64,000 nt of DNA from Isoptericola halalbus (GCA_009663185.1 VJZX01000001.1:62001-126000); one strand, 5' to 3'; positions 52,221 through 62,049 are shown, numbered from the stretch's first letter. Program-made: numbers and translations. Notes: generated by a model from the sequence alone, not told the origin.

Positions 52221-53210
52221 GTGCCACGACTTCGCCGCGTGTCCGTCTCGTCCCGGGGCTACGGGCGGCGGCGCGCGGGGCGGGGCTGGGTCTTCCTCGA
52301 CGTCGAGGGGGCGCGCCTCACGGATCCTGGGGAGGTCGCGCGATGCCGGCGCCTGGCCGTCCCGCCCGCCTGGCGCGACGTGTGGATCTGCCGGTACCCC
52401 GAGGGGCACATCCAGGCGTTCGGGTTCGACGACGCGGGCCGCGGCCAGTACATCTACCACGAGGCCTGGACCGAGCGGCGCCGGCGGCACAAGCACGACC
52501 GGGTGCTCGACGTCGGGCGGCGGCTCCCCGCGGCACGTCGCCGGGTGACGCGCGACCTCGGCCTGCCGGGCATGCCGCGCGAGAAGGTGCTCGCGCTCGC
52601 GTTCCGGCTCCTCGACCTGGCGTTGTTCCGCGCGGGCAGCGAGGCCTACGCGCGACGCAACAAGAGCTACGGCCTCGCGACGCTCCGCAAGGACCACGTG
52701 CGCGTGCGCCGGGACGGGTCGGTGCACTTCCGGTACCCGGCGAAGTCGGGCCAGGTACGGGACGTGCTCGTCGAGGACCCCGTCGTCGCCGAGCTGGTGG
52801 CGACCCTCAAACGCCGCCGTGGCGGCGAGGACCTGCTCGCGTGGCGCGAGGACGGCCCCGACGGGCGGATCCGCTGGCACGACGTGCGGAGCGCCGACGT
52901 GCAGGAGTACGTCAAGGAGCGGCTCGGCGACGACGCCACAGCCAAGGACTTCCGCACCTGGCACGCGACCGTCCTCGCCGCCCGGGCGCTGGCCGACGCG
53001 GGTGCGCCGCCGTCGTCGGCCCGCGGGCGACGCAAGGTCATCGCCGGGATCGTGCGCGACGTCGCCGACGAGCTGGGCAACACGCCGGCCGTGGCCCGCT
53101 CGTCGTACATCGACCCGCGCCTGTGGGACCTGTGGGAGCGCGGAGAGACGATCGGGTCGACCCGCTCGTCGCGGCGCGCCGAGCGCGAGTTACTGGAGCT
53201 GCTGGGATGA
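52221..53210 (+). CDS. DNA topoisomerase IB
   Basis: The 329-residue product is the small bacterial type IB enzyme. RRLAVPPAWRDVWICRYPEG, GHIQAFGFDDAGRGQYIYH and KSYGLATLRKDHVRV are the N-terminal and core blocks. The catalytic KDFRTWHATV (Arg) is near residue 246, and the Tyr of SSYIDPRLW near residue 296. It relaxes supercoils through a 3'-phosphotyrosyl link. The next gene starts in its stop codon. Confidence 0.92.
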   Translation: MPRLRRVSVSSRGYGRRRAGRGWVFLDVEGARLTDPGEVARCRRLAVPPAWRDVWICRYPEGHIQAFGFDDAGRGQYIYHEAWTERRRRHKHDRVLDVGRRLPAARRRVTRDLGLPGMPREKVLALAFRLLDLALFRAGSEAYARRNKSYGLATLRKDHVRVRRDGSVHFRYPAKSGQVRDVLVEDPVVAELVATLKRRRGGEDLLAWREDGPDGRIRWHDVRSADVQEYVKERLGDDATAKDFRTWHATVLAARALADAGAPPSSARGRRKVIAGIVRDVADELGNTPAVARSSYIDPRLWDLWERGETIGSTRSSRRAERELLELLG

Positions 53211-54688
53211 GGATCGCGGTCACCGGGGTCACCGGATACGTGGGGGGCCGCCTGGTTCCCGAGCTGCTGGCCGCGGGCCACGACGTGGTCGCCCTCGCCC
53301 GCCAGCCCGCCCGGCTCGCCGGCCGCGACTGGGCTGGGCGCGTCGAGCTCGTCGAGGCAGACGCGACCGACCTGGTGCAGCTGCGCGCCGCGCTCGACGG
53401 CGTCGACGTTGCCTACTACCTCATCCACTCACTGGGTACGGGACGGACGTTCGAGGCGCTCGACCGCCGCGTCGCCCGGACGTTCGCCCAGTCGGCGCGC
53501 GAGGCCGGCGTCGGCCGGATCGTCTACCTCGGCGGGCTGTCGCCCGACATCCCCGACGAGGAGCTCTCCCCACACCTGGCGTCGCGCAAGGAGGTCGGAG
53601 AGATCCTGCTGGCGTCAGGCGTCCGGACGACGGTGCTGCGAGCCGCGGTGATCCTCGGCTCCGGGTCGGCATCGTTCGAGATGATGCGGTACCTGACGGA
53701 GCGCCTGCCCGCCATGACGACGCCGAGATGGGTCGACAACCGCATCCAGCCGATCGCGATCCGGGACGTGCTGCACTACCTGGTCGGCGCGGCGTCGATG
53801 CCCGGCGACGTGTCGCGCGGCTTCGACATCGGCGGACCGGACGTGCTCACGTACCGCGAGATGATGCAGCGCTACGCGCGGGTCGCCGGGCTTCCCCGCC
53901 GGTTCATCGTCGGCGTCCCGGTCCTGACCCCGCGGCTGTCGAGCCTGTGGGTCGGCCTGGTCACGCCGGTGCCCTCCGGGATCGCGCGCCCGCTCGTCGC
54001 CTCGCTCCAGCACGAGGTCGTGTGCCGCGAGCGCGACATCGCGCGCCACGTGCCGGACCCGCCCGGCGGCCTCACGGGCGTGGACCGCGCCATCAAGCTC
54101 GCCCACGAGCGGATCCACGACGGCGAGGTCACGACTCGCTGGTCGTCGGCGTCGGTGCCGGGCGCACCGTCCGACCCGCTGCCCTCGGACCCCGACTGGG
54201 CCGGCGGCTCGCTCTACGCCGACGTCCGGGAGGCCGTCGTCGCGGCCCCGCGCGACGTCCTGTGGTCCGTCCTCGAGGAGATCGGCGGCGAGAACGGCTG
54301 GTACTCCTGGCCGGTCGCCTGGCGGCTTCGCGGCGTGCTCGACCGCCTGGTCGGCGGGCCGGGACTGCGCCGCGGGCGGCGAGACAGGCAGCACCTGGTG
54401 GTCGACGACGCGCTCGACTTCTGGCGCGTCGAGGCCATCGAGCCCGGCCGCCGCCTCCTGCTGCGGGCCGAGATGCGGCTGCCCGGGCTCGCCTGGCTCG
54501 AGCTGCGCACCGACGAGAGTCCCGACGGCCGCGGGAGCTTGTTCCGTCAGCGGGCGGTGTTCCACCCCCGCGGTCTGATCGGCCAGCTCTACTGGTGGGC
54601 AGTCGCTCCGTTCCACGGTGTCGTGTTCGGCGGCATGCGACGGAACGTCACAGCCGAGGCCGAGCGCCGAGCCCTGGCGCGGTCCTAG
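53207..54688 (+). CDS. SDR-type NAD(P)H-binding protein with DUF2867 domain
   Basis: The 493-residue product has a Rossmann start MRIAVTGVTGYVGGRLVPEL, YYLIHSLGTG near residue 70 and DIGGPDVLTYREMMQRYARV, the atypical SDR (NmrA/complex I-like) fold. From about residue 330 a DUF2867 domain follows (YWWAVAPFHGVVFGGM near the end). It may act on quinones or membrane lipids; no substrate is known. ATG 53207 overlaps the topoisomerase stop (ATGA). Its last 4 bases overlap the end of the opposing kinase-like gene. Confidence 0.86.
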   Translation: MRIAVTGVTGYVGGRLVPELLAAGHDVVALARQPARLAGRDWAGRVELVEADATDLVQLRAALDGVDVAYYLIHSLGTGRTFEALDRRVARTFAQSAREAGVGRIVYLGGLSPDIPDEELSPHLASRKEVGEILLASGVRTTVLRAAVILGSGSASFEMMRYLTERLPAMTTPRWVDNRIQPIAIRDVLHYLVGAASMPGDVSRGFDIGGPDVLTYREMMQRYARVAGLPRRFIVGVPVLTPRLSSLWVGLVTPVPSGIARPLVASLQHEVVCRERDIARHVPDPPGGLTGVDRAIKLAHERIHDGEVTTRWSSASVPGAPSDPLPSDPDWAGGSLYADVREAVVAAPRDVLWSVLEEIGGENGWYSWPVAWRLRGVLDRLVGGPGLRRGRRDRQHLVVDDALDFWRVEAIEPGRRLLLRAEMRLPGLAWLELRTDESPDGRGSLFRQRAVFHPRGLIGQLYWWAVAPFHGVVFGGMRRNVTAEAERRALARS

Positions 54689-55890
54689 GAAGCGAGGGGC
54701 TCCGGGGTGAGGGGGCCGGAGATCGCGAATGCCGGGAAGATCGGCGGCGGCGACCCTGCGGCCGGCCACCGCTCGACCATGGCCTCAGCGAGGCGGCCAA
54801 GCCACGTCGACATCGCCGGGAGAACTCCGGCGCGGTCAGCGAGACGACGGAACACCTCGATCTGTTGAACCAGCTGAGCGCGGCGGCGCCATCGGTCGTG
54901 AGCCGATTGCCCCGGCGAGGCCAGCAGCGGAAGGCGGAGCGTCCGAGTGACGAGCAGGGTCGCGGCGCCGACCGCAAGCATCTCGTCGTAGTGGACGAGT
55001 GCGTCACGGGCGGCGCCGAGCTCCTCCTGGTAGGCGATCTCGGCGGACTCCACCACGCTCGACGGCAGCACGGCCCAGTGCGCGCTGTACGTGGGGAAGG
55101 GAAAGTGGAGGAACGACGCATCCATGCCGATGTGCCCGAACGAGCACCCCTCGAAGTCGACCAGCCGGATGCCGTCGTCCGCCACCAGCGCGTTCGTCGG
55201 GTTCAGGTCGTGATGCACGAGCCCGCCATGCTGGCGTGGGTCGTCCAGGTCTGCTCTCAGCCTGCCGATGTCGTCGTCGAGCGCCCGCCCGGGTTCGGGA
55301 AAGCCGAGACCGTCGCAGGCGCGCTCGACCTCCTGCCACCGCCATATGCCCTGAGACCCGACGCGTCCGCCCGTGCTCACGTCAGCATCACCAAACCCAG
55401 CAAGCGCGGCACGGTAATCGTCATGTCGGCCGGCGGTTGCCGAGTGCAACCGTCCTACCGCTCGTGCGAACCCGACGGTGGCCTCTGTGGCGCACGTCGC
55501 GTTGTTCCCGAGGAGCACCGACTCCAACGTCGGCCATGATCCGAGATCCGACTGGATCACGAAGCCGTTCATGTCATCGACGTGGAGCACCTGCGCAGCG
55601 ATGCCGGTCGTCCGCGAGAAACGCAGGCCGACAATCTCACGTCGCAGGTGCGCGGGGCCGCCGAATCCCTCGCCGTCCACGCGCCGGGTCTTGACGATGA
55701 CCGAACGGCCCAGGCCGTCGTACTGCGCATCGAGCAGCACCCTGGTGACCGGTGCCCAGGAGTGGCCGACATGGCGCTCTTCGACGATCGCCGCTCGCTG
55801 GCCGCACAGTCCAGCGAGTGCCTCGAGGACGGCCTCTCGTCGCTGCTCGGTGAGCGAATACTGAGGCACCGACGACTTGGCACTGTCCAT
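54685..55890 (-). CDS. APH/choline-kinase-like phosphotransferase
   Basis: The 401-residue product has the aminoglycoside-phosphotransferase fold: GLVHHDLNPTNALVADDG (Brenner-type HxDxxxxN) near residue 225 and IRLVDFEGCSFGHIGMD (DFG-like metal site) near residue 245. The N-lobe Lys is in VIVKTRRV. The C-terminal helices are long. The substrate is unknown; codon use is less GC-rich than neighbours, so recent transfer is possible. Confidence 0.85.
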   Translation of the reverse strand: MDSAKSSVPQYSLTEQRREAVLEALAGLCGQRAAIVEERHVGHSWAPVTRVLLDAQYDGLGRSVIVKTRRVDGEGFGGPAHLRREIVGLRFSRTTGIAAQVLHVDDMNGFVIQSDLGSWPTLESVLLGNNATCATEATVGFARAVGRLHSATAGRHDDYRAALAGFGDADVSTGGRVGSQGIWRWQEVERACDGLGFPEPGRALDDDIGRLRADLDDPRQHGGLVHHDLNPTNALVADDGIRLVDFEGCSFGHIGMDASFLHFPFPTYSAHWAVLPSSVVESAEIAYQEELGAARDALVHYDEMLAVGAATLLVTRTLRLPLLASPGQSAHDRWRRRAQLVQQIEVFRRLADRAGVLPAMSTWLGRLAEAMVERWPAAGSPPPIFPAFAISGPLTPEPLAS

Positions 55891-55947
55891 CAGGCAACGG
55901 TACAGAACGGTCAGATCACCTAGTTTCGTCGAGGCAACCCGTGCTCG

Positions 55948-56448
55948 CTATCCACGTCGGAAGACCAGCGGCTCGCCCGTGAAGGCCGCCCAGGCGGCGC
56001 GCTCGGTGTCGGTGATGCGGCGTGGATGGCCGGTCGCGGCGTCGATGAGCACGATGGTTGTCGCCGCGCGCACGTATGGCTCGCCGCCCGACGCCGGGCC
56101 GGTGCGCGGGAACCCGCCGGGCGCGCCGTCGTGCACCTCGTAGCAGACGTCCAGGCTCGCGCCGCCGATCTTGCCGATCCACAGCTCGACGCGCACGGGT
56201 GTGCGCGAGAAGCTGAGCGGCCGCAGATACTCGATCTGCTGGGCCGCCACGAGGGTGTGCGACGACGCGGTGGGGCCCGAGTCCAGGATCGCCGTCGGCC
56301 AGCCGTCGCCGTCCTCCGCCTCGGGGTGCCGCCAGAACGCGGTGATGCGGGCGTCCTCGAGGAGCCGGAACATCGCCACGTTGTTGACGTGCTGGTATGC
56401 GTCGAGGTCGGACCAGCGCAGCGGGACGGGGACGTGCAGTCGCATCAT
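55948..56448 (-). CDS. Hot-dog acyl-CoA thioesterase
   Basis: The 166-residue product has the 4-hydroxybenzoyl-CoA thioesterase-like motif WSDLDAYQHVNNVAMFRLLE with the catalytic Asp. IEYLRPLSF and ASLDVCYEVHDG follow. ATG 56448 (MMRLHVPVPLRW) is the likely start; the frame is open upstream into the terminator. It cleaves a fatty or aryl-CoA thioester. Confidence 0.9.
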   Translation of the reverse strand: MMRLHVPVPLRWSDLDAYQHVNNVAMFRLLEDARITAFWRHPEAEDGDGWPTAILDSGPTASSHTLVAAQQIEYLRPLSFSRTPVRVELWIGKIGGASLDVCYEVHDGAPGGFPRTGPASGGEPYVRAATTIVLIDAATGHPRRITDTERAAWAAFTGEPLVFRRG

Positions 56449-56489
56449 GCCCCGAATCGTCGCACGGTGGTTCCCCCGTGCCGCTGCCG

Positions 56490-56539
56490 TGGTTCTGATC
56501 GGTTGCGGAATGCGCGCATTCCGCACCCCATCAGAACCA
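56490..56539. terminator. 50-bp near-perfect palindrome downstream of exported protein gene
   Basis: From TGGTTCTGAT to ATCAGAACCA the palindrome is centred on TGCGCGCA at 56,511-56,518; only a few inner pairs fail. It lies 14 bases after the stop of the minus-strand gene and before the thioesterase gene, which fits a terminator; its symmetry also suggests a repeat element. Confidence 0.7.
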
Positions 56540-56552
56540 TCGTGGGTGCGGG

Positions 56553-57410
56553 TCAGCCGGTGGCGTCCTCGACGAGGCGGGTGCGGGCCTCGTGCACGGT
56601 GATCGGTCCGGCGCTGCTGGTCGTGGTGGCGGTGCCGGGGACGTCGGTCCAGGTCGGGGTGCCGGTGATCTGGAACTGGCCGCGCCAGGTGGTGCTCAGC
56701 TCGATGGTGACCTCTCCCGGGGTGGTGTAGGCGTGCCCGACGGTGTGGTCCGGGTACGGGGCGCCGGGCTGGTCGGTCACCAACGGGGCGGTGCCGTCGT
56801 CATAGTCCCAGGCGAACTCCTCCGGGACCGCGCGGATGGTGACCGGGACCCCGAGCAGGGTGGTGTCGAACTCCTGCGGCTGGTCCTCGGTGTAGGTGAT
56901 GGTCTCGACGTTGATCAGGGTCCAGCCGTCCGGGGGCTGCACGTGCAGCGGGGAGGGCTGGATCTTCAGGGTGGCGAACTCGGTGGCGGCGGCGTCCAGC
57001 AGGTCGGCCGGGCTGACGCACGTGCCCTCGTTGACCAGCTCCGCCCTGCCGACACTGCCGTCCTCGAGGCGTTCGGCGCGGAACAGCGCGTCCAGGGCGT
57101 ACTCGTCGTCGCCGCACTCCAGGCCCTGGTAGGCCGTCTGACGGCCTTCGCGGCACGACTCCGCGAGTCGGGTGCCGCTCGCGTCGCCCACGTCTCGCAG
57201 CCAGCACAGCGCCGGCGTGGTGCGCCAGTAGACATAGTCGGACGAGCCACTCGAGGACGAAGTGATCAGCCCGTGCTGCCCCGGAAGGGTGGCTTCGGTA
57301 TGGATCGTGCTGCCCCCGGTCTCGCACGTAATCATCTCGCCACACTTCCCAGCTCCCATAGGTAGCGTGAACGAGAGGCTCGCCGTTGCCACAAGTGCGA
57401 GTGCCAGCAT
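56553..57410 (-). CDS. Exported protein with PKD-type domain
   Basis: The product is 285 residues from ATG 57410. It starts with a signal-like hydrophobic segment (MLALALVATASLSFTLPMG). The middle has several Cys (LCWLRDVGD, SCREGRQTAY, LECGDDEY). The last 120 residues look like a PKD-like beta sandwich (DYDDGTAPL, HTVGHAYTTPGEVTIELS). It starts 2 bases after the DUF6318 gene stop, so the two are one operon, likely a cell-surface pair. Confidence 0.75.
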   Translation of the reverse strand: MLALALVATASLSFTLPMGAGKCGEMITCETGGSTIHTEATLPGQHGLITSSSSGSSDYVYWRTTPALCWLRDVGDASGTRLAESCREGRQTAYQGLECGDDEYALDALFRAERLEDGSVGRAELVNEGTCVSPADLLDAAATEFATLKIQPSPLHVQPPDGWTLINVETITYTEDQPQEFDTTLLGVPVTIRAVPEEFAWDYDDGTAPLVTDQPGAPYPDHTVGHAYTTPGEVTIELSTTWRGQFQITGTPTWTDVPGTATTTSSAGPITVHEARTRLVEDATG

Positions 57411-57412
57411 GG

Positions 57413-58015
57413 TCAATTCTCCGGTGCGGGGGCGACGGTCACGACCACCCAACTGCCCTTTCGTAAACCCATCTCTACACGCATGATGGCGACGACCTTC
57501 TCGGCCGAGGACTCGACGGATCCATCCGGAAATATGGTGGTCGAAGCTTGCTGAGTCACCTCCAGGTCCAGTGGATAGATGCCGGTCAGAGCGTCTCGCT
57601 GGTACGTCTGGAAGAGTCGAGAGGTAACGTCCCCGCCATCAATTGTGAGGTCCTTCTTGCGGATCTCCGAAGACCGTTCGAGTACGGTCTGGCAGAAGGT
57701 GCATGCCCGGTGAGACATCTCTTCCCACTCGGCAGTGTCTCCTGTGGCCTTGGTGTACTTGTAGAGAGACAGGAAATACTCCGCCGCTGCGGCCGCGCCG
57801 TCGGCGTCGTGCTTGTCCATGGCAGCGGGTCGCTCGGGCTTGGGGATCTCGGGCTCGGCGGACGGGCTGGGCGACGGAGACGGGCTGGGCGTCGCTGCAG
57901 CCGAGGGCGTGGGCGAGGCCGGACCGGCGGGCTCCTCGGCCCCCGAGCAGGCGGCCAGCAGGCCGGTCAGCGCCAGGACGGCGGCAATCATCGTGCGGCG
58001 AGCGGTGCGGGGCAT
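57413..58015 (-). CDS. DUF6318 family lipoprotein
   Basis: The 200-residue product has a lipobox LTGLLAACSGAEE near residue 16-25, then a Ser/Pro linker, then a conserved region AAAEYFLSLYKYTKATGDTA, MSHRACTFCQTVLE and WVVVTVAPAPEN. DUF6318 proteins are exported in actinobacteria; function unknown. It is followed by the PKD-type protein gene with a 2-base gap. Confidence 0.82.
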   Translation of the reverse strand: MPRTARRTMIAAVLALTGLLAACSGAEEPAGPASPTPSAAATPSPSPSPSPSAEPEIPKPERPAAMDKHDADGAAAAAEYFLSLYKYTKATGDTAEWEEMSHRACTFCQTVLERSSEIRKKDLTIDGGDVTSRLFQTYQRDALTGIYPLDLEVTQQASTTIFPDGSVESSAEKVVAIMRVEMGLRKGSWVVVTVAPAPEN

Positions 58016-58214
58016 GCGTGCGTCCCTCGGGTCGGCCTTGAGCGGTCACGTGGCCGAGGTGCCGGTGGCCCCCACGGCGCCGATGAGCGTATCGGCATCA
58101 CACCGCGCGGGCGAGACGACACGTCCGCGCTGTGGACAACTCCGCCGCAGGTAGGCGGCTCGTCGGTGTTGAGCCGCGAGCTCTACTCGCGGTGTGACTG
58201 AGCCCGCCGGGCGC

Positions 58215-59930
58215 TCAGGACGCCGCGATCGCCGCGGCCAGCCGGCAACGCCCGAGCGCGGTCATCTCCTCGCTGACGGGCATCCACACGAGCCGGTCCG
58301 CGACCTCGGCCACCGACTCGCTGAGGCGCCGCCGCGCCCGCGCGGCCCGCCGTCGGGCACCGAACGCGGCGAAGAGTCGCGAGACGAGCGCGAGCAGCAG
58401 GCCGAGCACGACGCCGCCGATCGCGAGCAGCGTCGCCCACGGGACCTCGAGGACTCCCCCGCCTCTGTCGGACATGTCGACCATCAGCTCGGGCATGATC
58501 AGCGGCGGGAGCTGGAAGTACGCCACGGCCGCAGCCGCCGCGAGCCACAGCAGCCCGGCAATCGCCGCGGTGAGGAGGAGCCACTGCAGCACCCCGACGG
58601 CTCGCCACCACACGGGCCGGCGTGCCGCCTCGAGCTGGGTGCCCGCGACGGCCGCGTCCAACGCGTCGGGCAGCCGGTCGATACCCTCCTGCGCGCGGTG
58701 CCGGGCGGCGAGAACCCACGGGTCGGGAGCGCCCTCGGTCACGCGGTCGACATACCGGCGCACCGCCGAGGCGGACGCGGCGCGCACCGACGGCCGGGTC
58801 CGGGGAAGGGAGGTGCGTACGAGGTCGGGCCGCTCCCCCGACCTGGCGGGGTCGGGCTTCAGCCCGAGCCGGCGCAGGGGGTCGGGACGGAACCGTCCCA
58901 GCCAGCGGGTCACCGGCCACCCCGTCGCGGCGCGCGCGTCGCGAACGGCCGACCGGCGTACGGCGTCGACGACGGTCGGCACCCCGGCGGCGTCCTCCAG
59001 CGCGGCGGTGAGTGCGTCCCTGGCCCGCTCCCCCGCGCGCTCCGACGGCGCCTGACCGCACACGTCGAGGATCCGCCGGCCGACGGCACGCTCGTCCCCG
59101 GCCAGCCGCGCCGTCGCGGCCTCGCGGCGCTGGGCAGCGTCGGCGAGGAGCCGGCGCAGATGGTCGACGCCCTGGCCGGTGCGGGCCGACATCCCCAGCA
59201 CGCGCGCGCCGTCGAGCCCGTCGGCGGCGACGAGGCGCCGCAGGTCGGCGAGCATCGCGTCGGTCTCGGCAGGGGCGAGGCGGTCGACCTGGTTGAGCGC
59301 CACGACCACGACGTCGGCACGCCCGGCGAGAGCCCGCAGGTACCGCTCGTGCAGCGCGTTGTCGGCGTACTTCTGCGGATCGACGCCCCACACGAGCAGA
59401 TCGGCGCGCTCGACGAGCCGCTCGGCCCGGACGCGGTGCTCGGTGATGACCGAGTCGTGGTCGGGCAGGTCGAGCAGCACGAGTCCGGTCGTGATGCCCA
59501 CGGGCGTGCGGTGGCGCCGGAACAGCCCCCGTGCGGTGGGCGCCGGGCCGGGACTCGGGCTCGGGTTCGCCGACCCGTCCGCGACGGGAGCGACCGGCAT
59601 CTCGTGCCGTCGTCGGACGTCGAGCCAGTCGAGCAGCGGGTCTGCGCCCGCGCCCCAGACGGCCGCGAGCGCGTGCGCGGTCGTGGGACGGCGCACTCCG
59701 GGCGGGGCGATCTCATCCCCCACCACGGCGTTCAGCACGCTCGACTTGCCGGAGCCCGTCGCGCCGGCGAGCGCCACGACCGTGTGCTCGGCGGACAACC
59801 CGCCGCGCTCGCGGGCACGGGCGACGACCGCGCGCCCCTCGTCGAGCAGGTCACGGTCGAGGCGGCCCGTGCCCTCGGCCACGGCGGCCTCGAGCGCCGC
59901 GGTGCGCGCGGCGAGGTCGATGCGGCTCAC
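58215..59930 (-). CDS. Dynamin-like membrane GTPase, second of pair
   Basis: The product is 571 residues. The G1 GATGSGKSSVLN is near residue 55, the G3 DLPDHDS near 155, and G4 NQVDRL near 200. Two membrane helices lie near 440-462 and 488-508 (for example LLLTAAIAGLLWLAAAAAV). GTG 59930 overlaps the stop of the partner gene (GTGA). Paired dynamin-like proteins in Streptomyces (DynA/DynB) support septum membranes; a similar role is inference. Confidence 0.82.
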   Translation of the reverse strand: MSRIDLAARTAALEAAVAEGTGRLDRDLLDEGRAVVARARERGGLSAEHTVVALAGATGSGKSSVLNAVVGDEIAPPGVRRPTTAHALAAVWGAGADPLLDWLDVRRRHEMPVAPVADGSANPSPSPGPAPTARGLFRRHRTPVGITTGLVLLDLPDHDSVITEHRVRAERLVERADLLVWGVDPQKYADNALHERYLRALAGRADVVVVALNQVDRLAPAETDAMLADLRRLVAADGLDGARVLGMSARTGQGVDHLRRLLADAAQRREAATARLAGDERAVGRRILDVCGQAPSERAGERARDALTAALEDAAGVPTVVDAVRRSAVRDARAATGWPVTRWLGRFRPDPLRRLGLKPDPARSGERPDLVRTSLPRTRPSVRAASASAVRRYVDRVTEGAPDPWVLAARHRAQEGIDRLPDALDAAVAGTQLEAARRPVWWRAVGVLQWLLLTAAIAGLLWLAAAAAVAYFQLPPLIMPELMVDMSDRGGGVLEVPWATLLAIGGVVLGLLLALVSRLFAAFGARRRAARARRRLSESVAEVADRLVWMPVSEEMTALGRCRLAAAIAAS

Positions 59931-61984
59931 CAGGCGGAGTCCTTCCGTCCGAACAGCCAGCCCCAGAAGCCGGAGCGCCGTTGAGGGCCGGCGTCGGGCA
60001 CCTCGCCCGGGGGCTCGACGCGCGGGACTCCGTCGGTGGTGGGCCGGCGGAGGGCGCCCACGCCGCGGAGCATCCCGCCGCTGAACGGGCGGGTCGTGCC
60101 GCCGGCCTCGGCGGGGCGCACGGAGCGCTCGGAGCGCGCCGCACCCTCGACCGCCCGCGCCGCCTCGCGCAGCCCGTCGCCCGCAGGGGCGCGGGTGCCG
60201 AGCGCGTCGAGCTGGGCGGTGTATCGGGCGGCCTGACCGTCGAGCACCGACTGGACGCGGGCGTTCAGGCGCTTCTTGGCCTCGACCGACAGCCGCCGCA
60301 CGGCGTCGTCGCCGAACACGGCCTCGAGCAGCTTCTGCGCCAGGATCGCGGTGCCGCCCGCGATCCCGATCTCGGCGCCCGTGAGCCCCGCCGTCGAGGC
60401 GAAGACGAGGATCATGAGGCACACACCGAGCGCGTTCACCCCCAGCGACAGGGCACGCGCGGTGCCGCGCTTCTCGGCGCCCTGCTCGCGCACGAGCTCG
60501 AGGACGTCCGACTGCCAACCGCGGATCTCCTCGCCGACCTGGGCGCGCAGGCCGCCCGAGGTGCGTGACAGCTCGAGGCCCTGCAGCAGCGCGGCGCCAG
60601 CGGCGTCGCCGCGCCACGTCTCGTACGTGCGCTCCGCGGCCTGCTCGGCGGCGTCGAGGACGACGGACTCGAGCCCGTGCGCGATCGCCTGCTCCACCTG
60701 CGGCGCCTGGCGCGGCTTGCCGCGGAAGAAGGCGACGAGCGCGTCGCGTGCACGGCCCACGCCGGCCTCGACGGACCTGAAGAACTCGCTCGTGCCGACG
60801 AAGTCCTGCCAGCGTGCGAGCACCTCGCCGCGCAGGAGGGCGCCGTCGGACGTGGCGGCGTCGACCTGCGCGAGCGCGTCGCCGTGGTGGCGGTGCACGG
60901 CGTCACGCAGGCGCGCGTCGGCGGCCTGCTGGGCGTCGGCGGCGTCGGCGAGGTGGACCGCGCGGCGCACGAGGTCGTCGATGACGCCGTCGCGCGTCGC
61001 TGCGATGACGCGTGCGCGGGCCTCCGGGTCCCCGCCGAGGCCGGTGAGCCAGGTCGCGACCTCACCGACCGCCTCCTCGGGCAGGTAGCCGTCGTCGAGC
61101 GCACCGGGGCCGGCGTCGGCCGCCTCGGGGATGACGAAGAGCGGCGCGTCACCGAGGCCGTGCTCGGCCATGAGCCGGCGCAGGTCGTCGGCGACCGTCT
61201 CCGCGCCCGGGTCGACCCGGTCGAGCACCATCGCCACCTGCGCCCTGCGCGCGGCCGCCTGCACGAGCAGGTCCCAGGGCACGGCGTCGGCGTACCGGGC
61301 GGCGGTGGTGACGAACAGCCACAGGTCGGCCGCGCCGAGCAGCTCCGCCGCGAGCTCGCGGTTGGCGGTCTCGACCGAGTCGATGTCGGGTGCGTCGAGC
61401 AGCGCGAGCCCTTGCGGCAGGGCGTCGCTCTTGACCAGGCGCAGGGACCGCCCCGTCACCGTGCCGGAAGGCTGGCGGGCTTCGGGTCGGGGTGCGTCCG
61501 AGGCGTCGGTCGTGACGCGCGCGAGCCCAGGCAGCACCCGGTCGGTCGTGAACCAGCGCGCGTCCAACGGGTGGTGCACGAGCACCGGCGCGCGCGTCGT
61601 CGGGCGCAGCACCCCTGGAGCAGAGACCTGCTCTCCCAGCAGGGAGTTCACGAGCGTCGACTTGCCCGCACCGGTCGACCCGCCGACGACGACGAGCAGC
61701 GGGGCCCGCTCGGCCCGCAGCCGCGGCAGGAGATAGTCGTCGAGCTGGTCGACCGCACGCGCGCGGTCAGCTCGCGCGACCGCGGCGCCCGGCGTCTCGA
61801 GCGGCAGGCGCAGCGCGCCCAGGCGTGCCCGGAGCGTGTCGAGCGCGTCGATGAGGGCGACGATCGACGCGCCCGGACCGGGCAGGTCACCCGCGGAGAG
61901 GACGTCGGGCGGGCCCGCCGCGTGCTTCCCGACTGCGGGTGCCGACTCGATCGGGCCGCGCGGCACGTCGTCGGCTGGGGTCAT
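59927..61984 (-). CDS. Dynamin-like GTPase, first of pair
   Basis: The product is 685 residues. The G1 GGSTGAGKSTLVN is near residue 100, and the G3 LLDAPDIDSVE near residue 190. A G4-like VLDRVDPG lies near 240. The C-terminal part is helical with a hydrophobic hairpin (LGVCLMILVFASTAGLTGAE) near 515, and it ends with GFWGWLFGRKDS. It starts at ATG 61984. It is coupled to the second GTPase by a 4-base overlap. Confidence 0.82.
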   Translation of the reverse strand: MTPADDVPRGPIESAPAVGKHAAGPPDVLSAGDLPGPGASIVALIDALDTLRARLGALRLPLETPGAAVARADRARAVDQLDDYLLPRLRAERAPLLVVVGGSTGAGKSTLVNSLLGEQVSAPGVLRPTTRAPVLVHHPLDARWFTTDRVLPGLARVTTDASDAPRPEARQPSGTVTGRSLRLVKSDALPQGLALLDAPDIDSVETANRELAAELLGAADLWLFVTTAARYADAVPWDLLVQAAARRAQVAMVLDRVDPGAETVADDLRRLMAEHGLGDAPLFVIPEAADAGPGALDDGYLPEEAVGEVATWLTGLGGDPEARARVIAATRDGVIDDLVRRAVHLADAADAQQAADARLRDAVHRHHGDALAQVDAATSDGALLRGEVLARWQDFVGTSEFFRSVEAGVGRARDALVAFFRGKPRQAPQVEQAIAHGLESVVLDAAEQAAERTYETWRGDAAGAALLQGLELSRTSGGLRAQVGEEIRGWQSDVLELVREQGAEKRGTARALSLGVNALGVCLMILVFASTAGLTGAEIGIAGGTAILAQKLLEAVFGDDAVRRLSVEAKKRLNARVQSVLDGQAARYTAQLDALGTRAPAGDGLREAARAVEGAARSERSVRPAEAGGTTRPFSGGMLRGVGALRRPTTDGVPRVEPPGEVPDAGPQRRSGFWGWLFGRKDSAW

Positions 61985-62049
61985 GCGCCCAGTGTGCACA
62001 GATCGGGCGAAGCGCGCAGGTCAGCGTTGTGGGGTGGACACCCACAGCG

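Noticed and set aside
58215-60617. 800-codon version of the second dynamin-like gene
   Set aside because: The first 229 codons overlap the partner gene in another frame; GTG 59930 in the overlap is the sensible start.
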